This document shows positions 1 through 8,390 of a stretch of 36,007 bases of DNA, one piece after another. The stretch spans positions 1 to 36,007 of the forward strand of contig NZ_JAVBXR010000057.1 in assembly GCF_030824455.1 (NCBI RefSeq), given 5' to 3'. The stretch comes from Desulfobulbus sp. (lineage in GTDB: Bacteria > Desulfobacterota > Desulfobulbia > Desulfobulbales > Desulfobulbaceae). The first letter of the stretch is position 1; each line of letters opens with the position of its first letter. A program made the position numbers and the translations under genes. The notes below the pieces were generated by a model that worked only from the letters and a program-made list of their open reading frames with translations, was not told the origin of the DNA and did no database searches.

Positions 1-2
1 CT

Positions 3-668
3 GCCGCCGCCCTGCCGCAGCCGCAGTCGGAAGGGGAAGAAGAGACGCCAGCGGCCAACGATTATCAGGTGATTCTGACCAGGAATATTTTTAAGGCGGC
101 GCTGGAGTCGGGCGATCAGGCCGCAGGCGACGAGTCGCAGGCGCAGTTGGATGATTTGGCCGAAACCAAACTGCATCTGGCCTTGCTCGGCACCGTGACC
201 GGCGCCAAGGACGACGCGCGGGCAATCATCCGGGACGAAAAAAATCAACTGGAAGATCTCTATCAGGTGGGCAGTGAAATCCAAGGGGCCATCATTACCC
301 GGATCAGCAGGGGCAAGGTGGTGCTGCAGGTCAATGGTCGGGAAGAGGTCCTCAACATCAAGGATCCCCAGGAAGACGGCCAGCGACCGGAACGAGCCGG
401 AAAACCTGCGGCCGCAGCCCCGGCAATGGCCGCCCCCAGCGCCGCCCCGGACAGGGCCGTCGAGCGTCAGGCCCCGGAGGCCATGCCGCGTCGACGGATC
501 AGCTTCCGCGGCGCCAATCCCCCGCCTGCCGCCGCTCCCAATGAAGACAAGCCGCCCGAGTCTGAGCCGGAACCAAGCGTTGACGTTCAACCCGTGCCTG
601 ACGACGAAAGCGCCCCCCCGCAGGCCAGAGAGACCGAGAATGACGCTGATCAGCAGCCGACGAAATAG
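3..668 (+). CDS. gspC: Type II secretion protein GspC, 3' part (5' end outside window)
   Basis: Frame 3 is open from the window edge and contains the sequence YQVILTRNIFKA, followed by a stretch typical of the GspC homology region (residues LHLALLGTVTG through EVLNIKDPQ). This inner-membrane-anchored periplasmic protein normally links the secretin GspD to the inner-membrane platform. The cytoplasmic and membrane segment must lie upstream of position 1. After the homology region there is no PDZ or coiled-coil domain, only a tail of about 90 residues rich in Pro, Ala and Glu, so this is a PDZ-less GspC. The next gene is gspD, which supports the call. An internal ATG at 69 exists, but the homology to GspC already begins before it, so the gene is treated as partial. 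Confidence 0.85.
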   Translation, partial: AAALPQPQSEGEEETPAANDYQVILTRNIFKAALESGDQAAGDESQAQLDDLAETKLHLALLGTVTGAKDDARAIIRDEKNQLEDLYQVGSEIQGAIITRISRGKVVLQVNGREEVLNIKDPQEDGQRPERAGKPAAAAPAMAAPSAAPDRAVERQAPEAMPRRRISFRGANPPPAAAPNEDKPPESEPEPSVDVQPVPDDESAPPQARETENDADQQPTK

Positions 669-752
669 ATGGGCGCGCCGTGCACAGACCGCGCCGCAAC
701 GAACAACAGCAGGCTGGACCCCAAAAACTGCTCATCTGAGATGTGAACGACT

Positions 753-3023
753 ATGAGAAAATCCGTTTTGACCGGCGGCGCACTGCTGCTCTTCCTCGTG
801 TTTCTGCTGGTGTGCATTGGACCGCTTGGCGCCGCGAATCCCAAAATAGTGCAGCAGGAGGGCAGTGGAACGCAGCGGTTTGTCACCATCGACTTCAATG
901 ACGTTGATATCAATCTTTTTATTAAATACATCAGTGAGTTGACTCAGAAAAACTTCATCGTCGACCGGGAGGTGAAGGGCAAAATCACGGTCATCTCGCC
1001 CACCCGGATCTCCGAGGAAGACGCCTATCGGGTGTTTGAGTCCGTGCTTGAGGTGCATGGCTTTGCCGCCATCCCCAGCGGTTCGGTGACCAAGATCGTG
1101 CCGTCGGCGGCGGCGCGGTCAAAAAACATCGCCACGGTGCGCGAAGGCGAGCTGCCCTCCGGGGAAGACAAGATTGTCACCCAGATCATCTCCCTCAAAT
1201 ACGCCAACGCCGAGGAAGTGAAGAACCTGTTGACGCCTCTGGTTTCCAAAAACAGCGTTCTGATTGCCCACGCCAATTCGGGCATGATCATTCTCACCGA
1301 TTTTTATTCCAACATCAACCGCTTGCAGGAAATCATCAGGGCCGTGGACGTGCCCTCGGACAGCGAGGAAATGGTCATTATTCCCCTGCGGCACGCCTCG
1401 GTCGAAAGCGTGTCCAAGGCCTTGACCCCATTGTTTGCGGCCGCTCCGGCGCAAAAAGGGGTGCGTCCGGAAACCGTCAAGGTCATCCCCTTTGAGCGCA
1501 CCAACGCCCTGATTGTTTTTGCCTCCAAGGCCTCGGTTGCGCGGGTGCGCAATCTGGTTCAGCAGTTGGACACGGATGTGCCCAGAAAAGAAGGGAATTT
1601 GCGGGTGCTCTACCTGCAGCACGCCAACGCCGAAGAGCTGGTTAAGGTGCTGATGAATCTGCCCGATGAAAAATCGGGCGGAAAAAGTACCGAGGCCAGC
1701 AGCGGCAAGGCGACCGGCGCCCCTTCTGCGCCGGCAATCTCCAAGGACATCAAGATCGTGGCCGACAAGGAAACCAACGCCTTAATCATCACCGGCCCCC
1801 GCGAGGAATACGAGGTGGTGGAGGATGTGGTCAAGAAGCTCGACATCCCCCGGCGCATGGTCTATCTGGAAGCCCTGATCATGGAGGTGAAGGTTACCAA
1901 GGATTTCAACATCGGCGTGCAGTGGGCCGACCGCGAGGGTCATGTCCAAGGAGGGTTCAGCGGCAACGCCACCTCCTCCTACAACGCCCTGGATGGGTTG
2001 GCCACCGGCTCCCTGCCGCCTGGTTTTACCCTGGGCATCCTTGAGGAAGGCATAACCATCGGCGACGTCACCTTTCCTAACCTTGGCGCGGTGGTCAATG
2101 CTTACAAGAGCGACGACGACGTTAATGTGATCGCCACCCCGCAGATTTTGACCACGGACAATAAAAAGGCCTCCATCAAGGTGGGTGAAAACGTCCCTTA
2201 CATTACCAGCAAAAACACCACGGACTCGACCCAGGACTACACCAACTATGAGTACAAGGATGTGGCCACCAGTTTGACCATCACCCCCCAGGTCAATCAG
2301 GCGGAAGTGATCCGCCTGGAGATCGGGGTTGAGGTTATTAAGCTGAAGGATACGGAAGCGACCAGCACGCCTTCCACCTTTACCCGCACCGCCGACACCA
2401 CGGTGGTGGTCCATAATGAACAGACCGTGGTCATCGGCGGCATGATCGGTCAGGACACCACCTCCGGCGAATACAAGGTGCCGATTCTGGGCGACATTCC
2501 CGGACTCGGCTGGCTGTTCAAGTCACGCGGCAACTATCAGGAAAAGACCAACCTGTATATATTCATTACGCCGCATATTGTTGAAAATCCTGCGGAGTTG
2601 GCTGATTTGTATCAGAAAAAACGGCATACTATGGAGGCACTGCACAAGGAACCCGGCGACATTGCCGATCAGTTCTTTCATCCTCCGGACACCAACGCGG
2701 CGCAGAGCGTGGCCCTCTCGGACATCGGCTTTGCCAAACTGCAGCAGAATGATCTGCGCCGAGCCCGGGAGTATTTTGAACAGGCCTTGAAGAACGATCC
2801 CAACAACGGCGCGGCCCTGATCAATCTGGCCACGGTCTGCGAACGAGAGGGGAAGAAGGCTGAGGCGGAGGCCCTGTATCGTCGGGTGTTGGCCTTGCCG
2901 CAGCAAGCGGGCCAAGAAGGTCAAGGCGGGCAAGCAGGCGGACAGACGGGGGAAGAGTCCATGAAGGCGATTGCCAGGGCTGGCCTCAAGCGTCTGCAAC
3001 TGGCCAACGGCAAGGGCATTTGA
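753..3023 (+). CDS. gspD: Type II secretion secretin GspD with C-terminal TPR tail
   Basis: This 756-residue protein forms the outer-membrane channel of the type II secretion system. An N-terminal signal peptide (hydrophobic run at residues 9-27) is followed by N0 (about 42-118), three N1-type repeats (about 142-200, 205-272 and 282-370, the last with a Ser/Gly/Ala-rich insert) and the secretin domain (about 375-610). The secretin domain contains VPILGDIPGLGWLF and ends at TPHIVENP. The remaining 140 residues hold at least two TPR-like helical repeats (about 649-710) and a Gln/Gly-rich stretch, replacing the usual short S-domain. It lies 84 bp after gspC and just ahead of gspE. Ribosome binding upstream of ATG 753 is weak. 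The identification is firm; the role of the TPR tail is unknown and could be peptidoglycan, pilotin or partner binding. Confidence 0.95.
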   Translation: MRKSVLTGGALLLFLVFLLVCIGPLGAANPKIVQQEGSGTQRFVTIDFNDVDINLFIKYISELTQKNFIVDREVKGKITVISPTRISEEDAYRVFESVLEVHGFAAIPSGSVTKIVPSAAARSKNIATVREGELPSGEDKIVTQIISLKYANAEEVKNLLTPLVSKNSVLIAHANSGMIILTDFYSNINRLQEIIRAVDVPSDSEEMVIIPLRHASVESVSKALTPLFAAAPAQKGVRPETVKVIPFERTNALIVFASKASVARVRNLVQQLDTDVPRKEGNLRVLYLQHANAEELVKVLMNLPDEKSGGKSTEASSGKATGAPSAPAISKDIKIVADKETNALIITGPREEYEVVEDVVKKLDIPRRMVYLEALIMEVKVTKDFNIGVQWADREGHVQGGFSGNATSSYNALDGLATGSLPPGFTLGILEEGITIGDVTFPNLGAVVNAYKSDDDVNVIATPQILTTDNKKASIKVGENVPYITSKNTTDSTQDYTNYEYKDVATSLTITPQVNQAEVIRLEIGVEVIKLKDTEATSTPSTFTRTADTTVVVHNEQTVVIGGMIGQDTTSGEYKVPILGDIPGLGWLFKSRGNYQEKTNLYIFITPHIVENPAELADLYQKKRHTMEALHKEPGDIADQFFHPPDTNAAQSVALSDIGFAKLQQNDLRRAREYFEQALKNDPNNGAALINLATVCEREGKKAEAEALYRRVLALPQQAGQEGQGGQAGGQTGEESMKAIARAGLKRLQLANGKGI

Positions 3024-3048
3024 GGATGCGCCCGGAGGTGGATCGACC

Positions 3049-4740
3049 ATGCGGCTCTTAGGGGAAGTCCTGCGGGAAACATTCGGGGTTGCCGCAGAAA
3101 GCATCGAGGCGGCGTTGGCGGTGCAGCGGGAAAAGGGCGGCCGCATCGGCGAAATTCTGATTCAGTTGCGCAAGATCAGCGAAGACGATCTGCTCAGCGC
3201 CCGCAGCCTGCAATGCGGGTTGGACGTGGTGCACAGTCTGCCCACCGATCCTGATCCTTTTTTTGTGCCGCGGGTGCCCATCGGGTTTTTAAAAAAATTT
3301 AAGATGATGCCGATAGCCACGCCCGAGGCCTCGTACATTGCCCTGGCCGAACCGTTTTACTTTCAGCAGGCGGACGATCTGCAGCGCCTGTTGCAGTGGG
3401 AAGGGATACGGACCGTGTTGACCCCGCAAAACGAGATTTTCGTCGCCATCAACGCCGCCTACGACACCACCCGCAAGGACGCCGCCGACCGGGTGATGCA
3501 GGACATGGACGAGGACGATCCGGAAAGCATCCTCTCCGAGATCGAGGAAACCGCCGATCTGCTCGACGACACCAGCGACGCCCCGGTGATCAAGCTGGTC
3601 AATCTGGTGCTCTCCCAGGCGGTGCGCGACGGGGCCAGCGACATCCACATCGAGTCCTACAAGGACCGGATCAAGATTCGCAAGCGGGTCGACGGCATCC
3701 TCTACGACATGTACTCGCCGCCGCGGCACGTGCAGGGCAAGCTGATCTCGCGCCTCAAGATCATGGCCAAGATGGACATCGCTGAGAAACGGTTGCCCCA
3801 GGACGGACGAATCGAGATTCGTCTGGCCGACAAGAACATCGACATCCGGGTGTCGACTCTGCCGACCAGCTTTGGCGAGCGGGTGGTCATGCGGTTGCTC
3901 GACAAATCGAGTTCGCTGGTGCCGCTGGAGGATTTGGGCTTGTCCAAGGACGATCTCAACCACTTTATGCGGATGCTCAAGGCCCCGCACGGGATCATCC
4001 TGGTGACCGGTCCAACCGGCAGCGGCAAGACCACCACCCTCTATTCGGCCCTGGGCATCCTCAACAACGCGGACATCAACATCATCACCGTTGAGGACCC
4101 GATCGAATACCAGATGAACGGCATCAGTCAGGTGCAGGTCAACCCCAAGATCGGGCTCACCTTTGCAAGCGGGCTGCGCACCATCGTCCGCCAGGACCCG
4201 GACGTGATTCTGGTCGGCGAGATCCGCGACGTTGAAACCGCCGAGATCGCCATTCAATCAGCCCTGACCGGTCATCTCGTGTTCTCCACCCTGCACACCA
4301 ACGACGCGGCCAGCGCCATCACCCGACTGATCGACATGGGCGTGGAGCCGTTTCTGGTTTCCTCGGCGGTCAACGCCATCATGGCCCAACGGCTGGTGCG
4401 CAAGATCTGCCCGCATTGCCGCGAGGCGTACACGCCCGCCAACGCCTATCTGGAACGGGTGGGTTTGTCGCCGATCAAGTTTGCAGATAAGAAACTGTAC
4501 CGTGGGGCCGGTTGCGTCCAATGTCTGCAAACCGGGTACAAGGGGCGGATCGGAATTTTTGAGCTGATGAGCCTGACGCCGGCAATGAAAAGTTTGATTT
4601 TGACCACTTCGGACGCGGGCCAGATCAAAAAGCAGGCGCTTTCTTCGCTGGCGACCGGCATGTTGAGCCTGCGCCAGGATGGGCTGCGCAAGGTGCTGGC
4701 AGGGTTGACTACTTTGGAAGAGGTCTTCCGGGTTACCTGA
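3049..4740 (+). CDS. gspE: Type II secretion ATPase GspE
   Basis: This is the cytoplasmic hexameric ATPase that powers pseudopilus assembly. I chose ATG 3049 because GGAGGTG lies at 3034-3040; the frame is open further upstream but that part overlaps the gspD end and reads as non-homologous. The protein has 563 residues. An N-terminal GspE_N domain (about 1-130) is followed by the ATPase core with Walker A GPTGSGKTTT (Lys327), the Walker B-type IILVGEIRD, and a tetracysteine zinc site (Cys454, Cys457, Cys489, Cys492) typical of GspE and PilB. All catalytic elements are present. PilB is the main alternative, but the adjacent gspC and gspD decide for GspE. Confidence 0.94.
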   Translation: MRLLGEVLRETFGVAAESIEAALAVQREKGGRIGEILIQLRKISEDDLLSARSLQCGLDVVHSLPTDPDPFFVPRVPIGFLKKFKMMPIATPEASYIALAEPFYFQQADDLQRLLQWEGIRTVLTPQNEIFVAINAAYDTTRKDAADRVMQDMDEDDPESILSEIEETADLLDDTSDAPVIKLVNLVLSQAVRDGASDIHIESYKDRIKIRKRVDGILYDMYSPPRHVQGKLISRLKIMAKMDIAEKRLPQDGRIEIRLADKNIDIRVSTLPTSFGERVVMRLLDKSSSLVPLEDLGLSKDDLNHFMRMLKAPHGIILVTGPTGSGKTTTLYSALGILNNADINIITVEDPIEYQMNGISQVQVNPKIGLTFASGLRTIVRQDPDVILVGEIRDVETAEIAIQSALTGHLVFSTLHTNDAASAITRLIDMGVEPFLVSSAVNAIMAQRLVRKICPHCREAYTPANAYLERVGLSPIKFADKKLYRGAGCVQCLQTGYKGRIGIFELMSLTPAMKSLILTTSDAGQIKKQALSSLATGMLSLRQDGLRKVLAGLTTLEEVFRVT

Positions 4741-5950
4741 TCAGTTGGTTCATTTCAAAAATGGGCAGCAGAATCGACACCACGATGAAGCTGACCACCA
4801 TGCCCATGGCGAGGATCATCACTGGCTCGATCATTGAGGTCAGCGCCAGGATTTTTGTCTCCACCTCCTTCTCGTAACTGTCCGCCGCCTTGGCCAGCAT
4901 CTTGTCCAGGGAACCGCTCTGTTCGCCCACCGCCATCATCTGCACCAACATCGGCGGAAACCATTTGCCGCCCTTGAAAAATTGGGACAAGCTGGCTCCT
5001 TTTTCCAGTTCGTCGCAGGCTTCGCTGATTTGTTCGGCCAGAATGACGTTGTCGAGGATGTTCTTGACGATCTCCAACGAGGCCACCAGGGGCACGCCCG
5101 ATTGGAGCAAGCTGGCCAGGGTGCGGCTGAACAGGGCGGAAGCTGTTTTGATGCTGAGGTCGCGCAGGCCGGGGAAGGTGAGCTTGAGGGTGTCCCAGCG
5201 TCGCCTGCCGTCGGCTGTGGCGATATACCAGCGAATGCCGGCGCCGGCGCCGAACGCGAGAGCCAGCACCGCCCACCAGAACTGTTTGAGCACGGTGCTG
5301 AGACTGATGAGGATGATGGTCGGCAGGGGCAGGGCCTGTTGGGTGCCCTCAAAAACCGAGGTGATGCTGGGCACGATAAAGGTGATCAGCAGAAACAGGA
5401 CGACAGTCCCAACCACGGCCATGAAAATCGGATAGAGCAGGGCGGCCTTGACCCGGCTGCGGATGGCGTGCTGGTTTTCGCCGAACTCCGCCAGTCGTTC
5501 GAGCACCACGTCAAGCGAACCGGAGGCCTCGCCGGCGCGCACCATGTTGACGTAGATTTTTGAGAACAGCCGGGGATGCTCGGCCAGGGCGGTGGTCAGC
5601 GCGTTGCCCTCGTTGACCGCGTCCTTGATCTGGGCGAGCACGGTTTTAAGCGAACGATTGGCGGTTTGTTCGGTCAATCCGGCCAGGGCCGGCACCAGCG
5701 GAATGCCGGCGCCCAGCAGGGTGGCCAATTGCCGGGTGGCGATGTGGATCTCCTGTTGTTTGACGCTCTGCCCGAGTTGTCGCGAGAAGAAGGGCGTTTT
5801 CTCGCCTCGGGTCGAGGTCTCTTTGATGTCCACCGGATAGTGCCCCTGGCCGCGAATTTTCTGCCGTGCGGCGGTCAGCGAGTCCGCGTCGAGCACTCCT
5901 TTGAGCTTTTTGCCCGCAACGGTCAGGGCGGTGAATTCATAGACAGGCAT
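4733..5950 (-). CDS. gspF: Type II secretion inner-membrane platform protein GspF
   Basis: This 405-residue polytopic membrane protein is the platform that couples GspE to the pseudopilus. It begins MPVYEFTALTVAGKKLKG, the usual GspF start, and carries two tandem T2SSF domains (about 70-195 and 270-395). Membrane segments lie near residues 170-195, 220-245 and at the C terminus, which ends in a long hydrophobic helix before FEMNQLIR. It is encoded opposite to gspCDE, and its stop lies inside the end of gspE (8-bp convergent overlap), so it needs its own promoter. No strong Shine-Dalgarno precedes the start. PilC is the alternative family member; context favours GspF. Confidence 0.92.
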   Translation of the reverse strand: MPVYEFTALTVAGKKLKGVLDADSLTAARQKIRGQGHYPVDIKETSTRGEKTPFFSRQLGQSVKQQEIHIATRQLATLLGAGIPLVPALAGLTEQTANRSLKTVLAQIKDAVNEGNALTTALAEHPRLFSKIYVNMVRAGEASGSLDVVLERLAEFGENQHAIRSRVKAALLYPIFMAVVGTVVLFLLITFIVPSITSVFEGTQQALPLPTIILISLSTVLKQFWWAVLALAFGAGAGIRWYIATADGRRRWDTLKLTFPGLRDLSIKTASALFSRTLASLLQSGVPLVASLEIVKNILDNVILAEQISEACDELEKGASLSQFFKGGKWFPPMLVQMMAVGEQSGSLDKMLAKAADSYEKEVETKILALTSMIEPVMILAMGMVVSFIVVSILLPIFEMNQLIR

Positions 5951-6018
5951 AGCGTTCAGGCGCCGTAAAAGGAAAAGGTGCGGGAGAGGTATCCATTGCG
6001 CCGCCGGCGAGGTATGCT

Positions 6019-6024
6019 AATATA
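6019..6024 (-). promoter_or_regulatory. Possible -10 element for gspF
   Basis: Read on the minus strand this is TATATT, five of six matches to the sigma-70 -10 consensus, lying about 70 bp ahead of the gspF start in the 119-bp gap between gspF and the upstream regulator gene. No convincing -35 hexamer at 17 bp was found. It is listed because gspF, being inverted relative to gspCDE, cannot share their transcript. Alternatively gspF may be read from the regulator gene's transcript. Confidence 0.25.
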
Positions 6025-6069
6025 GCGGATTGGAATGCGGGAAGCGGCAAAACTTCCGAAGGGCATGGC

Positions 6070-6582
6070 CTATTTCTCAATCGGGGCTGGTTTGCCGTCC
6101 ATGCAGTGCGAGACGCAGGCGGCGCAGCTGTCCGGGGTTCGGCCCTGCTGGCAGAAATTGGCAAAGCCGCTGATCAGGTCCTTGCCGCCCCGGGGGCAAA
6201 TCTCAAGGAATTTGATGAAATCGACCATCCGGCCGATGATTTTTGGCGGCGCGGTGTGTTCGATTTTGCAAGCGCCCTCTTCGGCAAGGGGCTCCTCAAT
6301 AGCCAGCACATCAATGAAGAATTGTTTCAACGAGTTGTGGCGAAGGATGACGTCCTCGGCAATCAACCGTCCCTCGGCGGTCAAGGTGATGACCTCATAC
6401 GGGGCGTAGTTGATCAACCCCTTTCTGGAGAGAGCCCGTAACGCCTCGGTGACCGAAGCGCCGCTCACGGACAGGCGGGCGGAAATGTCTTTTCCCCGGG
6501 CCACCTGTTTATCCGTAATGATATGGTAGATGGCCTCGATGTAGTCTTCGAGGCTGGCGCTGAGCTGTTGCGGTTCCATCAT
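6070..6582 (-). CDS. DtxR/MntR-family metal-dependent transcriptional regulator with Cys-rich tail
   Basis: This 170-residue protein has an N-terminal winged helix (LEDYIEAIYHI, then a recognition region around VSGASVTEALRALSRKGL) and a DtxR-type dimerisation and metal-binding domain. Candidate ligands are Asp13 and Glu16, which match MntR Asp8 and Glu11, together with His82, Cys105, Glu108 and His109. The CKIEH stretch is more DtxR-like than MntR-like, so the metal (Fe or Mn) cannot be called. The C-terminal 45 residues replace the SH3 domain with five cysteines (129, 144, 153, 156, 160), which could bind zinc or an Fe-S centre. GGAGGGA lies 6 nt before the first of two adjacent ATGs. It is divergent from recN and probably regulates itself through the inverted repeat at 6611-6632. 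Confidence 0.88.
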   Translation of the reverse strand: MMEPQQLSASLEDYIEAIYHIITDKQVARGKDISARLSVSGASVTEALRALSRKGLINYAPYEVITLTAEGRLIAEDVILRHNSLKQFFIDVLAIEEPLAEEGACKIEHTAPPKIIGRMVDFIKFLEICPRGGKDLISGFANFCQQGRTPDSCAACVSHCMDGKPAPIEK

Positions 6583-6605
6583 CTCGTCCCTCCGGACTGC
6601 TGAAT

Positions 6606-6633
6606 TTTACATGTATCTTCAATACGATACATT
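6606..6633. promoter_or_regulatory. Divergent promoter region with inverted repeat, probable operator of the DtxR-type regulator
   Basis: ATGTATC (6611-6617) and GATACAT (6626-6632) form a perfect 7-bp inverted repeat with an 8-bp spacer. It lies between the regulator gene (-) and recN (+). On the plus strand TTTACA (6606-6611), 16 bp, TACATT (6628-6633) makes a fair sigma-70 promoter towards recN. On the minus strand TAAAAT, just beyond the repeat, could be the -10 of the regulator gene, so the repeat would cover its -35 to -10 interval. Binding by the neighbouring regulator is inferred from position and symmetry only. Confidence 0.5.
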
Positions 6634-6698
6634 TTTGCCCCCTGGGCGTCAAGGATAATGTCGCCTTTTCGGCCCGCCCCTTTTGCCATGAAACGACC

Positions 6699-8390
6699 AT
6701 GTTGCAGGAACTTCGAGTACATAATCTGGCCCTGATCGATTCCCTTCATCTCGATCTGACGGCGCAACAAACCGGCCTGATCGTGTTGACCGGCGAGACC
6801 GGCGCCGGCAAGTCGATCATTCTTCAGGCGATCAATCTGCTGACCGGGGGCCGGGGCGCGGCCTCCTGGGTGCGCAACGACTGCGAGCAGGCTGGGATCG
6901 AGGCGGTTTTTACAATTCGTCCCGATCACGCCGAGCTTAATGGATTGCTCAGCGAACATTCGCTCAAAGACGGTTCCTCCTGCATTGTTCGCCGGGTGCT
7001 CACCCGGGAGGGACGGTCTAAGGTGTACGTTAACGATCAGTCGGTCACCACCCGGCTGTCCGGCGAGTTGACCGCCGGGTTGATCAACATCGCCAGTCAA
7101 CACGACCACCAGCAACTGCTCAACGCCCGCAATCACCTCGACTATCTTGACGTTTTCGGCGAACTCCGGGGGCTGCGGCAGCAGTTCGGCAAATTGTTTC
7201 ATCGGTGGCAGCAGGCCTCTTCCGAGTTGCGGCAACTGCAGGAGAAGGAGCAGGACAAGGAACAACAACGAGATTTTCTTCGCTTCCAGCTTGAGGAAAT
7301 CCGCAAGTGCGGCCCGGTCGCCGGCGAAGACGAGCAGCTGCTGCGCGAACGCGAGCAGTTGAAATCCTCCGACGCCTTGCTGCGGCTGGTCGGCGCCGGC
7401 AGCCGGCTGTTGTCGGGCATGGTGGGCAACCTGGCCGACGTCCGCAAACACATCGGCCACGCCGCAGGCCTGGACGCCGGGCTTGCGCCGTTGTCCGAAC
7501 GGATCGGCGCCGCCGGCTTTGAGCTGGAGGATCTGGACGCCGCCCTGCAAAAATATCTCGACGAAATCCCCATGGACCCATCCCGGCTCGATCTGATTTC
7601 CGGACGGCTGGCCGAGTTGAAGCAGCTGCAGCGCAAATACGGACCCACGCTTGAAGAGGTGATTGCCTTTGCCGCCGGGGCTGAAGCCAATCTCGCCCTG
7701 CTGGACAGCTTGGAGCAGGAGATTGCCCGGGCCGAGGTGCGGCTGGAGGAGATCTCCACCGAGGCCCTGCTCCGCGCCGCCGAACTGACCCAGGCGCGTC
7801 GGGAGGCGGCCAAGCGGCTGGAGGCGGGCATGGAAAAAGAACTGGCTTCGCTTAGCTTTCCCCAGGCGGTGTTCCGGGTGGCGGTGACCGAGCCGGAGGG
7901 GCTGGGAATGGACGGCATTCACAGCACCGGCCGCGACAATGTCGAGTTTCTTTTTTCGGCCAATCCCGGCGAGCCGGCCAAGCCGCTTGCCAAGATCGTT
8001 TCCGGCGGCGAACTGTCGCGGTTGATGCTGGCGATGAAATGTCTGCTGGCCCGTCGCGATCAGGTGGACACCGTGATTTTTGACGAGGTCGACGCCGGAA
8101 TAGGCGGGCAGGCCGCCGAGGCGGTGGCGGAAAAAATCGGCGAGCTGGCCGGACATCATCAGGTGCTGTGCATTACCCATCTGCCGCAGATCGCCGCCTG
8201 GGCCGATCTCCATTTCAAGGTGGAAAAGCAGGTCGAAAACGGCCGCACCCGCACGGTGATCAACCCCTTGGGCAAAGAGGCGCGGGTCGGCGAGCTGGCG
8301 CGGATGCTGGGCGGCGAACATCCCACCGCCCAGACCCTGGCCTTTGCCGGCGAATTGATTGAACGCGGCAACACGAGGAAATTGGCGTGA
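6699..8390 (+). CDS. recN: DNA repair protein RecN
   Basis: RecN is an SMC-like ATPase that tethers DNA ends during recombinational double-strand-break repair. The 563-residue product has Walker A GETGAGKS (residues 32-39), two coiled-coil arms around a middle domain (about 150-370, with EQDKEQQRDFLRFQLEEIRKC in the first arm), the ABC signature SGGELSRLMLAMK near residue 437, and Walker B VIFDEVDAGIGGQAA near residue 462. Length and motif order are normal for the family. It starts a run of co-directional genes and its stop overlaps the next start (GTGA). No LexA box was recognised upstream, so SOS control is not visible here. Confidence 0.95.
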   Translation: MLQELRVHNLALIDSLHLDLTAQQTGLIVLTGETGAGKSIILQAINLLTGGRGAASWVRNDCEQAGIEAVFTIRPDHAELNGLLSEHSLKDGSSCIVRRVLTREGRSKVYVNDQSVTTRLSGELTAGLINIASQHDHQQLLNARNHLDYLDVFGELRGLRQQFGKLFHRWQQASSELRQLQEKEQDKEQQRDFLRFQLEEIRKCGPVAGEDEQLLREREQLKSSDALLRLVGAGSRLLSGMVGNLADVRKHIGHAAGLDAGLAPLSERIGAAGFELEDLDAALQKYLDEIPMDPSRLDLISGRLAELKQLQRKYGPTLEEVIAFAAGAEANLALLDSLEQEIARAEVRLEEISTEALLRAAELTQARREAAKRLEAGMEKELASLSFPQAVFRVAVTEPEGLGMDGIHSTGRDNVEFLFSANPGEPAKPLAKIVSGGELSRLMLAMKCLLARRDQVDTVIFDEVDAGIGGQAAEAVAEKIGELAGHHQVLCITHLPQIAAWADLHFKVEKQVENGRTRTVINPLGKEARVGELARMLGGEHPTAQTLAFAGELIERGNTRKLA

